A stretch of 27,380 bases of DNA from the NCBI GenBank assembly GCA_902727915.1, contig CACVAU010000047.1:1-27380 (forward strand). The letters are read 5' to 3'. Shown one piece after another: positions 14,697-22,106 of the stretch. A program made the translations under genes and the position numbers. How positions within the stretch are numbered: position 1 is the first letter of the stretch; each line of letters begins with the position of its first letter. Origin of the DNA: an uncultured Sulfurovum sp. (GTDB taxonomy: Bacteria; Campylobacterota; Campylobacteria; Campylobacterales; Sulfurovaceae). The notes beneath the pieces were generated by a model. That model was given only the letters and a program-made list of their open reading frames with translations, did not search any database and was not told the origin of the DNA.

Positions 14697-16115
14697 TTAA
14701 AAATTTAAAGTAAATTTTGTTTCATCTTTGTGGCTTTCTACACTTAAATTACCATTAAATTCTTTTTCTATAATTAATTTAGCAATGTGTAGACCAATCC
14801 CATCACTGTTTTTTTTAGTTGAAAAATAAGGTTTAAAAATATGTTTTAAGTTTTTTTTATCAATACCTCCAGCATTGTCCTTGATATTGATATTTTGTGA
14901 ATTAATGCTGATATAAATAAATCGTTTTTCTTGAATTTCACGTATTTTGAATGCATCTTTAGCATTAGAGATTAGGGTTAAAAAGACCTGTTCTAATTCA
15001 TTTTTATTGCCAAAAAGGTTAAAATCTTCTTTCACGTTAATATCCAATGTTATCTCCTCGTCTTCTAAAAAACTTCGCGCAATGGTTTGACTATTCATCA
15101 GGGCTTCATGAACACTAAAATGATGTTTTATTTTAGAAGGGTTATAAAAGTTTCTAAAATCTTCAATGGTACTGGACATGTATTGGAGTTGATTGTTTAA
15201 TTTTTGAATAATATCTATTACTTTTTGGTTTTCTTTACTCTGACGTTTAATGTTCATTAGCCCAAAAGAGAAAATATTTAGAGGTTGTCGCCATTGATGT
15301 GCAATACTGGAGACCATTTCACCCATATTGGCTAAACGTGATTGTTGTAGCAGTAAGGCTTGTTGATTGTGATGTTCTTCTTCTAAAAGTTTAAATTTAT
15401 AAGCAATCGCCAAGGAGAGGGCAATTGATTCGACAGCAATGGCAATGTGAAAAAAAGGAAAAGCAATTTTAAAATAATCCAAAACACCAATATATTGTAA
15501 ACTTACGGTCATTAAGACAAAAGACCAGCCCAGAATAATTAAATAAAAAGGGGTATCTTTTTTTTCAATTGTTCGGTAAATTTCACTCAGTATAAAGAGT
15601 ATAGGAATAAAAATTGGAATAAATTTGAAAATAAGCATATGAGAAAAGAAGAGTAAAAAAAAGCTATCAAATAGTATTAAGACAACAATGATATTAATCA
15701 TGGGACGTAGTTTTTCTATTTGGTAGCGTTTAAAAAAGCTTTGTAAAAAGAGGATGGAAAAAAAGAGCATAAGCAGTTGTGAAAAGTCAAAAAGCATCAA
15801 ACTTTTGAGATTAAAGAGTGTATCAAAAGGGCTAATATGTAGGGAATCTAAATTCATTAAAAAGAAAAAAGTTGAAAGTTGTGCTAAGGCATAGTACAGA
15901 TATTCTTGATGTTTTACATAAACATAGAGGGCTAAGTTATAGATAGCAGCTGAAATAATTATCCCAAAACAGATGTTAGCTACCATAAATGGTAACAAAT
16001 CATAATGGTAAAGTGTTTGGGTATTTGTTGGAAAGTGTGCGTCATAAAAATAGTTGATGGCAATAAACAGATAGAGTGTTATTAAAAAAAGTTTAAAAGC
16101 AATTACTTTATCCAT
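14697..16115 (-). CDS. Membrane sensor histidine kinase (7TM-DISM-like)
   Basis: A 472-residue two-component kinase. A first membrane helix (about 6-22) and a short extracytoplasmic loop of about 20 residues are followed by seven hydrophobic helices (to about residue 243) that resemble the 7TM-DISM sensor region, then a coiled coil. The dimerisation/phosphoacceptor motif QQSRLANMGEMVSSIAHQWRQPL carries His273. The ATPase domain has an N box (LISNAKDAF), G1 box (DNAGGID), F box (IFKPYFSTK) and G2 box (GIGLHIAKL). The large DISMED2 periplasmic domain common in this class is missing. The start at 16113-16115 overlaps the response regulator stop by eight bases; an ATG at 16148 is an alternative. 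It pairs with the adjacent regulator. Confidence 0.9.
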   Translation of the reverse strand: MDKVIAFKLFLITLYLFIAINYFYDAHFPTNTQTLYHYDLLPFMVANICFGIIISAAIYNLALYVYVKHQEYLYYALAQLSTFFFLMNLDSLHISPFDTLFNLKSLMLFDFSQLLMLFFSILFLQSFFKRYQIEKLRPMINIIVVLILFDSFFLLFFSHMLIFKFIPIFIPILFILSEIYRTIEKKDTPFYLIILGWSFVLMTVSLQYIGVLDYFKIAFPFFHIAIAVESIALSLAIAYKFKLLEEEHHNQQALLLQQSRLANMGEMVSSIAHQWRQPLNIFSFGLMNIKRQSKENQKVIDIIQKLNNQLQYMSSTIEDFRNFYNPSKIKHHFSVHEALMNSQTIARSFLEDEEITLDINVKEDFNLFGNKNELEQVFLTLISNAKDAFKIREIQEKRFIYISINSQNINIKDNAGGIDKKNLKHIFKPYFSTKKNSDGIGLHIAKLIIEKEFNGNLSVESHKDETKFTLNF

Positions 16116-16791
16116 CAATGTTGATTTTATACCCTGTTTTTGAGACATTTTCAATAATGTTTTTGTCAATAATTTTTCGTAAATCATAGACTAAGGAACG
16201 TAAGGCAGAATCACTCATGATTTTGTCTTTCCAAACATGGTATTGTATTTTTTCATAAGAGACAGATTGTTGTGCATGTTGGAGTAAAAGGTAAAGAAAG
16301 TCTGTCTGTTTTTTACTTAGGGGAATGATGTTGTCATCTTTGGTTAAAACCTTGTTAAACATCTCAAAATGATATATTTTTGTTAATTGTATGTTTGTTC
16401 CATAGCTATAATTGAGGTTTTCAAAGGCAGATATTAAGGCTTCTTGTAATTTTTTTTCATCAATGGGTTTAAGCAAATATTTTACCAATTGTAACTCTAC
16501 AGCTTCTAAAAGGTATTCGGTATCCGTGTAAGCTGTTGTGATAATAATGGGTATTTTCTTATTTTCTTGACGTATTTTTCGTGTTAATTCTAAACCATTC
16601 TTTTTTGGCATTTTAATATCAGTAATGATAATATCAGGAGCATATAAGAGATAGTGTTCTAGTGCTTGGACACCATCTTTAGCTACATAAATTTTATTGA
16701 AATAATCTGTGAGGTATTCTAAAACCATTTCACGTATAAATTCATCATCTTCACAATAGAGTAAGTTGTAGTTTGTTTTTTTTAAAATAAT
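16108..16791 (-). CDS. OmpR/PhoB-family response regulator, probable ATT start
   Basis: A 227-residue regulator with a receiver domain (about 1-120) and a winged-helix DNA-binding domain (about 140-227). The receiver has the acidic pair Asp15-Asp16 in LLYCEDDEFIREMV, phospho-acceptor Asp58 in DIIITDIKMP, Thr85/86 and Lys108 (KYLLKP). The first ATG in frame (16726-16728) would delete the acidic pair. The frame stays open upstream to a stop at 16810, and no ATG, GTG or TTG lies in any frame between the AAAGGGG at 16798-16804 and the receiver. I therefore place the start at the ATT at 16789-16791, six bases after that site. It overlaps the kinase gene by eight bases. It probably regulates the divergent lipoprotein genes. 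Confidence 0.85.
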   Translation of the reverse strand: MILKKTNYNLLYCEDDEFIREMVLEYLTDYFNKIYVAKDGVQALEHYLLYAPDIIITDIKMPKKNGLELTRKIRQENKKIPIIITTAYTDTEYLLEAVELQLVKYLLKPIDEKKLQEALISAFENLNYSYGTNIQLTKIYHFEMFNKVLTKDDNIIPLSKKQTDFLYLLLQHAQQSVSYEKIQYHVWKDKIMSDSALRSLVYDLRKIIDKNIIENVSKTGYKINIDG

Positions 16792-16797
16792 TTGTAA

Positions 16798-16804
16798 CCC
16801 CTTT
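16798..16804 (-). promoter_or_regulatory. Ribosome binding site that sets the response regulator start
   Basis: AAAGGGG on the minus strand, six bases from the ATT at 16789-16791. It is the only strong Shine-Dalgarno sequence before the receiver domain and decides the start in favour of an unusual initiation codon. Confidence 0.6.
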
Positions 16805-16838
16805 AATCTTCAAAGAAAATATACAATAATAAATATTA

Positions 16839-16844
16839 ATTATA
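16839..16844 (-). promoter_or_regulatory. -10 box of the two-component operon
   Basis: TATAAT on the minus strand in CGTTTATAATTAATA, 47 bases before the proposed ATT start. Confidence 0.5.
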
Positions 16845-16878
16845 AACGAATGTGATAAAGTTTAAAAATATTATTTTT

Positions 16879-16906
16879 TATACTTTTTATATGTTTTTTC
16901 TATACT
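16879..16906 (+). promoter_or_regulatory. Repeated TATACT boxes before the lipoprotein pair
   Basis: TATACTTTTT occurs at 16879-16888 and again at 16901-16910, exactly 22 bp apart, with a related TATATGTTTTTT between them. Either copy can serve as a -10 box. OmpR-type regulators bind direct repeats on one DNA face, so the 22-bp period could also be a binding site for the divergently encoded regulator; that is inference. Confidence 0.4.
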
Positions 16907-16953
16907 TTTTTTAGCTATGTTATTTGTCTAAAAGGTTATTAAGAGGAGTTTTT

Positions 16954-18318
16954 TTGTTCAAGAAAAGTTTAATTTATGGATTAGTATTGTTATTATTTGT
17001 GGCTTGTGGTACGGAGCATACAGATAAGACCCTAGTGGAAGAAAACAAGAGTATTATTTTTCCTAAAATTTTGAGTGTTAGCTTACCTCTCAAATTAGAA
17101 GCTAATCGTGAGATGTTAACAGAGTATAGTACTAAAAGTTATGATTATGAAACCATGCAATCACAAATTATTAAGTATCGTGATTCAAGTGAATTATTGA
17201 CATTTAATTTGGGATTGATTTCTAAAGTATTACCCTCTATTAGTCAACGCTGTGATGAACAGTTTTTAGAACAAAATTGTACTTTAGGAAGCAATATATT
17301 AGCGTTAAAGTTGAGTCGAGCAGAATTGAGAGCCTTAAAAAAGTTTCATGGGGTATTGGATTTTACATGGGATGTCAATGTTTCCCTTAATTTAGGAGAA
17401 GTCAAGTTTTTTCAGTCTAAAGAAGCCAATGAAACATCGTATTATCTTCAGGTAGACTTACTTCCTTTGTATGCTTCTTTATTGGGAGAAGCTTATGAAA
17501 GCTTTTACAATGAACAGTTAAGAAAATGGACACAATCTATTTATTGGCTTGAAGATAATCAAAGTGTGCAAAGTAGATTATCTACAGAGACCAATAGCTC
17601 CAAGAGGCAACTATTGTTAGAATATTCTAAGAGTAATAATCAAGAAACCCTAGAAGCGAATGAAGTTTATACAGATGTTAGCAGTGATATAAGAGATAAC
17701 TTTACTTTTATAAAAACAAATGATAGTCAAAATACTTATATATTTAAACATAATAGCAGTTTGTATTTCTCTAGTGAATTGGAGTATTATGATTCAGAGC
17801 ATTTGATGACCTATAATTATGGAAATATATCAGATGAGCTAGGGTTTCATGTGAAGAATAATGGCAAGGATAATAGTCAAAACATTGTTTTTTTTGATAT
17901 GAATGGTAGTGAATTAGGATCTTATGGTTGTGGTGCATATGATGAATGTAGTTTAACTGATAAATCTTCATGGAGTTATGGTTCAGAAAAGGAAGAGAAC
18001 GCTACGCGTTTAGATGAAAAACTAGCAGTAAACCTTTATAATTTAACAGCTATTAATCATAGCTTAGAAGAGGGTGATTATTTACTAATACCCCAAACGT
18101 CAATAAAGAAACCCATTAACATAAATCAAAGTGTTGGTTTTCTTTGGGTTTTTAAAGAGAAACTTTATGCTGTCTTATATGATAGTTCGTATGTGACGCA
18201 ATTGGAGAATTTGAAACTTTTTAAAAGGGTAAATTTTGTGGATAGCCAGAGTATTTATAAAGAAATAGCACAACAAGATTCTCCTACTTTAACAGTTGAA
18301 ACAGAGATATTACAATGA
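16954..18318 (+). CDS. Lipoprotein of unknown function, paralogue of the next gene
   Basis: A 454-residue predicted lipoprotein; I recognise no known family. The start is taken as the TTG at 16954 because AAGAGGAG lies five bases before it and the product then begins MFKKSLIYGLVLLLFVAC, a compact lipoprotein signal with Cys18. A longer frame opens at a TTG at 16924 without support. The rest is hydrophilic, rich in Ser, Asn, Tyr and Glu, with no membrane segment. It shares ordered blocks with the next gene: W-x-EDN-x-x-V near residue 200, a FFDMNGSELGSYGCGAYDEC block, a SLEEGDYLLIP block and WVFKEKLYAVLYDSS near the end. It overlaps that gene by four bases (ATGA) and diverges from a two-component system that may control it. 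Confidence 0.8.
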   Translation: MFKKSLIYGLVLLLFVACGTEHTDKTLVEENKSIIFPKILSVSLPLKLEANREMLTEYSTKSYDYETMQSQIIKYRDSSELLTFNLGLISKVLPSISQRCDEQFLEQNCTLGSNILALKLSRAELRALKKFHGVLDFTWDVNVSLNLGEVKFFQSKEANETSYYLQVDLLPLYASLLGEAYESFYNEQLRKWTQSIYWLEDNQSVQSRLSTETNSSKRQLLLEYSKSNNQETLEANEVYTDVSSDIRDNFTFIKTNDSQNTYIFKHNSSLYFSSELEYYDSEHLMTYNYGNISDELGFHVKNNGKDNSQNIVFFDMNGSELGSYGCGAYDECSLTDKSSWSYGSEKEENATRLDEKLAVNLYNLTAINHSLEEGDYLLIPQTSIKKPININQSVGFLWVFKEKLYAVLYDSSYVTQLENLKLFKRVNFVDSQSIYKEIAQQDSPTLTVETEILQ

Positions 18319-19757
18319 GAGAAATAGGATTAATTTTTTTCGGAATAGGGTTGATTATTTTTGGTTGTGGGGTACAAAACAATCCTCCAAAAAAGGAAAC
18401 TGTTTTGATACCTGAAAAGATTGCTGTGGAAATTCCTAAAGCATTTACAGAGCCAAGTGTTCAATATATACAAAAGACGCAAACGACTAAACATTCAAAA
18501 ATAGAAGTTGAGCCTCATGGAGGAATTTCAGAGGGCTATCAACGATTAGTGACGAATACTTTGGTAATTGAGGAGCTTATTAAGCGTATTAAATTTAATA
18601 TTATTCTTGAAAATACTGTCATGCCAGAGATCCAGAAGCTTTGTGAATCTGTTCCTCTTAATGTGGTTTGTACTATTCCAAGTAATAGTGTTGAGTTGAA
18701 TGTTACGGAAGCTTTAATTAGTGAATATGAAAAACTTTACCCTAAAGCATTTGACATTAATGAAGAAGTAGTTGGTAAAACCATTTCGTTTGGCTTAATG
18801 GAATTTGTACGTTATGACAATAATCAAAGTTATCAATATGCACTTAATGCAAATTTAACAGAAATTTATAATCAGCTTTACACCAAAGCATATATTTTTG
18901 ATACCAATTATAAACAGCTCATTCAAAATGTACAATGGTCAGAAGATAACCATACGGTACTCTCTACTTTAGATACAGGTTATGAAGAGAAAATTAGTGA
19001 ATATCCATGGACATTGCATTATAAAAAAGCACCAAGTATAGAAGAAACCATGCATCTTTTTCATAAAAGCTTGGTTGCCAAACCTGAACAGTCCTTGATG
19101 CTGAACTTTGATTTAACGACCAAAGAAGATGAAAATAAAACCACCATATTTAAAATGAATGATATTCAAGAAACTTTCTCTTTTGATTCGCTTTCATATT
19201 ATACACTCTCTTCGTATGGAGAGTTAAATCAGGCACAAGGTTTTGAACGTTATAGTCGAAATGAATATGATAATATCTATGGAGATACTAAATACCGACA
19301 AGATGAGGTTTTTGATGTCAATGGAACAAATATTGCCTCAAGTTACTGTTCTGATAGTGAGTATGATGAGTGTGCGCTTTATGATAGATCCACTTGGTAT
19401 ATTGATAGCAATGATAGTTCTCTTTTTGAACCTTTTAAAGATATTGGTTTTAATGAATTAAAAATTACAGGAGGGAATTTAGAAGAGGGCGAATACTTTT
19501 TAATGAAGCCTGATTTTAATCTTAGTAACCCTAGCGCTCAAGAGGTTTTAGCACAAAATATAGGAAGTTTTTTAGTTTTTAAGGAATCTCGACAAGGCGC
19601 AATATATGATAGTAGTTTATTGGAAAGCTTAAATGATTTACCGATTTTATATGCTAAATACAATCAAGTTTTAAAGGTACCTTTAGTGTCACGAGAAGTG
19701 CAACTTTTTGAGAAAGTAAAGGCTTCCGATACTCCTGAATTAACGCTTTATCCCTAA
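18315..19757 (+). CDS. Lipoprotein of unknown function, tandem paralogue
   Basis: A 480-residue predicted lipoprotein with a signal ending IIFGC (Cys18), then a Pro/Lys-rich linker and a large hydrophilic domain. It is homologous to the preceding protein over most of its length. Shared blocks are W-S-EDN-HTVLSTL (about residue 215), VFDVNGTNIASSYC...YDECALYDRSTW, NLEEGEYFLMKP, SFLVFKESRQGAIYDSSLLESL and a C-terminal SDTPELTLYP. Two cysteine pairs (KLCES...VVC and YC...DEC) have counterparts in the paralogue, suggesting disulfides in the periplasm. Its ATG overlaps the upstream stop, so the two are translated together and may form a hetero-complex; that is inference. A bidirectional hairpin follows. 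Confidence 0.8.
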   Translation: MREIGLIFFGIGLIIFGCGVQNNPPKKETVLIPEKIAVEIPKAFTEPSVQYIQKTQTTKHSKIEVEPHGGISEGYQRLVTNTLVIEELIKRIKFNIILENTVMPEIQKLCESVPLNVVCTIPSNSVELNVTEALISEYEKLYPKAFDINEEVVGKTISFGLMEFVRYDNNQSYQYALNANLTEIYNQLYTKAYIFDTNYKQLIQNVQWSEDNHTVLSTLDTGYEEKISEYPWTLHYKKAPSIEETMHLFHKSLVAKPEQSLMLNFDLTTKEDENKTTIFKMNDIQETFSFDSLSYYTLSSYGELNQAQGFERYSRNEYDNIYGDTKYRQDEVFDVNGTNIASSYCSDSEYDECALYDRSTWYIDSNDSSLFEPFKDIGFNELKITGGNLEEGEYFLMKPDFNLSNPSAQEVLAQNIGSFLVFKESRQGAIYDSSLLESLNDLPILYAKYNQVLKVPLVSREVQLFEKVKASDTPELTLYP

Positions 19758-19788
19758 AAGTACAAGCCTTATTACTGGCATGTACTTT
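19757..19788. terminator. Bidirectional hairpin terminator between convergent genes
   Basis: AAAGTACA pairs with TGTACTTT (8 bp). An A/A mismatch and a further GCC/GGC stem enclose an 8-base loop. It starts at the stop codon of the second lipoprotein gene and lies 31 bases from the end of the convergent AhpD-like gene, so it can serve both, although the T-tails are short. Confidence 0.65.
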
Positions 19789-19819
19789 AGGTTAAGACTT
19801 CAACTCATTCATTTGTGTA

Positions 19820-20440
19820 TTAAAAGTCTTTTTGAAGTTTTAAGGCATCAATTAACAGTGTTGCTGCAATTACATTGCTTCCTGATTTTACTCCTTCAAA
19901 AATGTCCTTGTCTGACCAACCCAATTTTTTAAGTGCTTGAATATCTTGACTGCTTGTTTCATGAGGGGTTTTCGCAGCTTTTAATATAAAGAGTAACATT
20001 GCCTTTTGCTTGTCATCTAGTTTGGCTGTACTCGCATCTTTACTAAGCGCAATAAGTTCATCCATAGGGACTTTAAACATGTTTAAAAGCATCCCTTTAT
20101 TAAGACCTAAACAGTAGGTACAAGCTTGAGCTTCACCCAGAAGCATACGCATCATGGTAAGCATTTTGGGATCAAAGTTTTTGTTAGTGCCTAATTCTTT
20201 ATAAAGTTCCCATTGTATTCTAAGTAGTTTGGGGTTTAAGCTGTATTGTTTTATGACCACAGGGACAAATCCCCAAGTTTTAGTAATTTCATCATAAACT
20301 TTTTTGATTTCACCTTTGGCATCTTTTTCCTCTACAAAAGAGAGGAGTGATGGCATTGGTTTTTCTGCTACTTTTGTTTCAGAGGCAAAAGCTGTGAAAG
20401 TAAGGGCTAGTGTTAAAATACTGCTGTTGAGTAATGTCAT
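19820..20440 (-). CDS. Exported AhpD-like / carboxymuconolactone decarboxylase-family protein
   Basis: A 206-residue all-helical protein of the CMD/AhpD family. The family's redox motif appears as EAQACTYCLGLNKG, with Glu103, Cys107 and Cys110; the position of the usual His in CxxCxxxH is Asn114. AhpD members act as alkylhydroperoxidases or peroxidase-linked disulfide reductases, while CMD members are decarboxylases without the Cys pair, so a thiol redox role is favoured. Residues 1-20 look like a Sec signal peptide (LTLALTFTAFAS), which would place it in the periplasm; that is unusual for the family. AAAGGAAAACC precedes the ATG. A perfect 16-bp palindrome lies upstream and the neighbouring TetR gene is the likely repressor. 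Confidence 0.82.
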   Translation of the reverse strand: MTLLNSSILTLALTFTAFASETKVAEKPMPSLLSFVEEKDAKGEIKKVYDEITKTWGFVPVVIKQYSLNPKLLRIQWELYKELGTNKNFDPKMLTMMRMLLGEAQACTYCLGLNKGMLLNMFKVPMDELIALSKDASTAKLDDKQKAMLLFILKAAKTPHETSSQDIQALKKLGWSDKDIFEGVKSGSNVIAATLLIDALKLQKDF

Positions 20441-20487
20441 GGTTTTCCTTTTAGTTGTGTTAATAATCTTTAATCTTTAATTTAAAA

Positions 20488-20503
20488 TGTACTGTATAGT
20501 ACA
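20488..20503. promoter_or_regulatory. TetR operator-like palindrome before the AhpD-like gene
   Basis: TGTACTGTATAGTACA has perfect 6-bp arms (TGTACT / AGTACA) around a 4-bp spacer. It lies 48 bases upstream of the AhpD-like ATG and overlaps a possible -10 (TATACA on the minus strand). A degenerate copy occurs in the tetR promoter. Confidence 0.6.
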
Positions 20504-20544
20504 AAAATAATGAAATAAAAAAGATAACAGAGTGGTTGTTAAAA

Positions 20545-21138
20545 CTACTCTAGTATCTCGTTTAAACTTTCTATAATATCGGTTATTTGTTCTTCGGAAA
20601 TACCTGCTTGAATCGAAACAATAAGACCATTGAGTGTATTCATGTAGCGTCCAGAAATTTGTTGGGCGCTTTTAGGGTTTAGAATCTCATTTTTATTTTG
20701 TCCTTCTTGTACCAAGGTGGTAAAAAGTTTTTGAAAGAAGGTAAATTCTAAAGTAATTTGTTCACTTAATTGTGAATATTTTTTATAGCACTCTTGTCCT
20801 GAATTGACAAGCAAACAACCTTTTACTTTACCACTTTCTTTAAGTTCATTAATAATCATATTGCTAAGGGTGAGGAGTGTTTTTTTGGGACCAATTTCTT
20901 GATTTAAGCTATTGAGTTGGCTTAACATTAGCTCTCTATAGAGGACTAATGATTTGGAAAAAATGTTTTCTTTACTTTTAAAAGTGGCATAGAATGAACT
21001 TTTTTTAATCTGCATGGTATCTAATAAATTATCAAGACTTGTATTATCATAACCATGATCCCAAAAGTAGTGCATCGCAGCCGTTAATGCTTCTTGTTCA
21101 TTAAAAGTTTTAGGTCGTCCACGTGATTCTGTTTTCAT
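20545..21138 (-). CDS. TetR/AcrR-family transcriptional regulator
   Basis: A 197-residue repressor-type regulator. The N-terminal TetR helix-turn-helix occupies about residues 10-58 (ALTAAMHYFWDHGYDNTSLDNLLDTMQIKKSSFYATFKSKENIF, in two parts), and a helical ligand domain follows with KGCLLVNSGQE, the pattern of the TetR_C subgroup typified by YezE/AcrR-like regulators. The ligand is unknown. The gene lies directly upstream of the AhpD-like gene on the same strand. The ATG is only five bases from a TATAAT box and lacks a Shine-Dalgarno sequence, so the mRNA may be leaderless. An operator-like palindrome sits between its -35 and -10, suggesting autorepression. Confidence 0.9.
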   Translation of the reverse strand: MKTESRGRPKTFNEQEALTAAMHYFWDHGYDNTSLDNLLDTMQIKKSSFYATFKSKENIFSKSLVLYRELMLSQLNSLNQEIGPKKTLLTLSNMIINELKESGKVKGCLLVNSGQECYKKYSQLSEQITLEFTFFQKLFTTLVQEGQNKNEILNPKSAQQISGRYMNTLNGLIVSIQAGISEEQITDIIESLNEILE

Positions 21139-21143
21139 GAAAC

Positions 21144-21173
21144 ATTATAGACTAAGTGGTACATAAAAGTCAA
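21144..21173 (-). promoter_or_regulatory. tetR promoter with embedded operator
   Basis: On the minus strand TTGACT (21168-21173) and TATAAT (21144-21149) are 18 bp apart, the clearest -35/-10 pair in the window. The 16-bp stretch TGTACCACTTAGTCTA (21148-21163) occupies the spacer and matches the palindrome at 20488-20503 at TGTAC, TAGT and the final A. Transcription would begin at about the A of the tetR ATG. Confidence 0.62.
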
Positions 21174-21185
21174 GGGCTTTATATT

Positions 21186-22106
21186 TTAGGAATTAACTAA
21201 GCCTTTAAGCTTCCGTTCTAAACTTTTTTTAACCATCTTTTTTAAAGGGCGAGGTGACATAATTTTAATTTTTGGTAGCCACTTTATGATTAACTCTTCT
21301 AGCTCTTTTAAACTTGAAACTTTATATTGTACTTCAATATCTCCATTGTCAAAATGAGCCACAACTTTTTGACTGGGTAAGTATTTTTTTAAAATGAAAT
21401 AACGCCGTATGGATTGGTCGACACGTAAGCGAACGGTGCTTTGTTCTCGTCCAAAAACAGCCCAAGGTGTTTGAATACTTTTTATAAAATCATTGATCTC
21501 TTTATGTACAAAAAAAGTTTTTTTAGTATGGATAAGCTCTTCTATGAGAGAGATACGTAAAAACTCAAAGGTAGATTTACTAACATTCTCTCCTACAAGG
21601 TAAAAATTTTCGTTGAGAAAGAGTATCTTATAAGGATGAAAGTTTCGTTTGCCTATAAAGTATTCTGTTTTATAGACCAGTTTAATCTCTTTATTAAACT
21701 TAATGGCATGTTCTAATTGTCTAATAAGTTCTCTATTTTTTATGTTTTCAAAAGGGCGCGATTTAAAATCATAAACCAACATAGATTTTTGAATTAAGGC
21801 AGAAGTTTCTTCTGAAATAGTACATTCTTTTGAAGTAATGCCAAAAATATTAACAATGTTTGCCAAAGTCATTAAGTCTGTTGCACAAAGTACCTCTTGA
21901 AGCAGTACTTTTTTATAAGCTTGGTAACACTCTCCTTCTTTGGACATAAAGTCACCAAAAAGTTCACGTATAAGTTCAAAATCACGTCGAATGGTTCGGT
22001 CACTCACTTCATAAATGTGTGAAAGTTGGGTGACACAAAGTTTTTTGCCATCGTTAAGCTGTTTTAAGATTTCTATGCTTCGGTATAGACTTGATTTTTG
22101 ACCCAT
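21186..22106 (-). CDS. WYL-domain transcriptional regulator
   Basis: A 306-residue regulator of the DeoR-HTH plus WYL type. An N-terminal winged helix (about residues 8-60) includes the recognition region YEVSDRTIRRDFELIREL. A WYL-like sensor region (about 140-205) has IKLVYKTEYFIGKRNFHPYKILFLNENFYLVGE, where FYLVGE stands in the position of the WYL strand. A C-terminal WCX-like region (about 220-300) follows. Such proteins sense nucleic acid or nucleotide ligands in several known cases, including regulators of phage defence and DNA damage; the ligand here is unknown. The start codon overlaps the stop of the small membrane protein gene by one base (TAATG), so the two are co-expressed. Confidence 0.88.
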   Translation of the reverse strand: MGQKSSLYRSIEILKQLNDGKKLCVTQLSHIYEVSDRTIRRDFELIRELFGDFMSKEGECYQAYKKVLLQEVLCATDLMTLANIVNIFGITSKECTISEETSALIQKSMLVYDFKSRPFENIKNRELIRQLEHAIKFNKEIKLVYKTEYFIGKRNFHPYKILFLNENFYLVGENVSKSTFEFLRISLIEELIHTKKTFFVHKEINDFIKSIQTPWAVFGREQSTVRLRVDQSIRRYFILKKYLPSQKVVAHFDNGDIEVQYKVSSLKELEELIIKWLPKIKIMSPRPLKKMVKKSLERKLKGLVNS

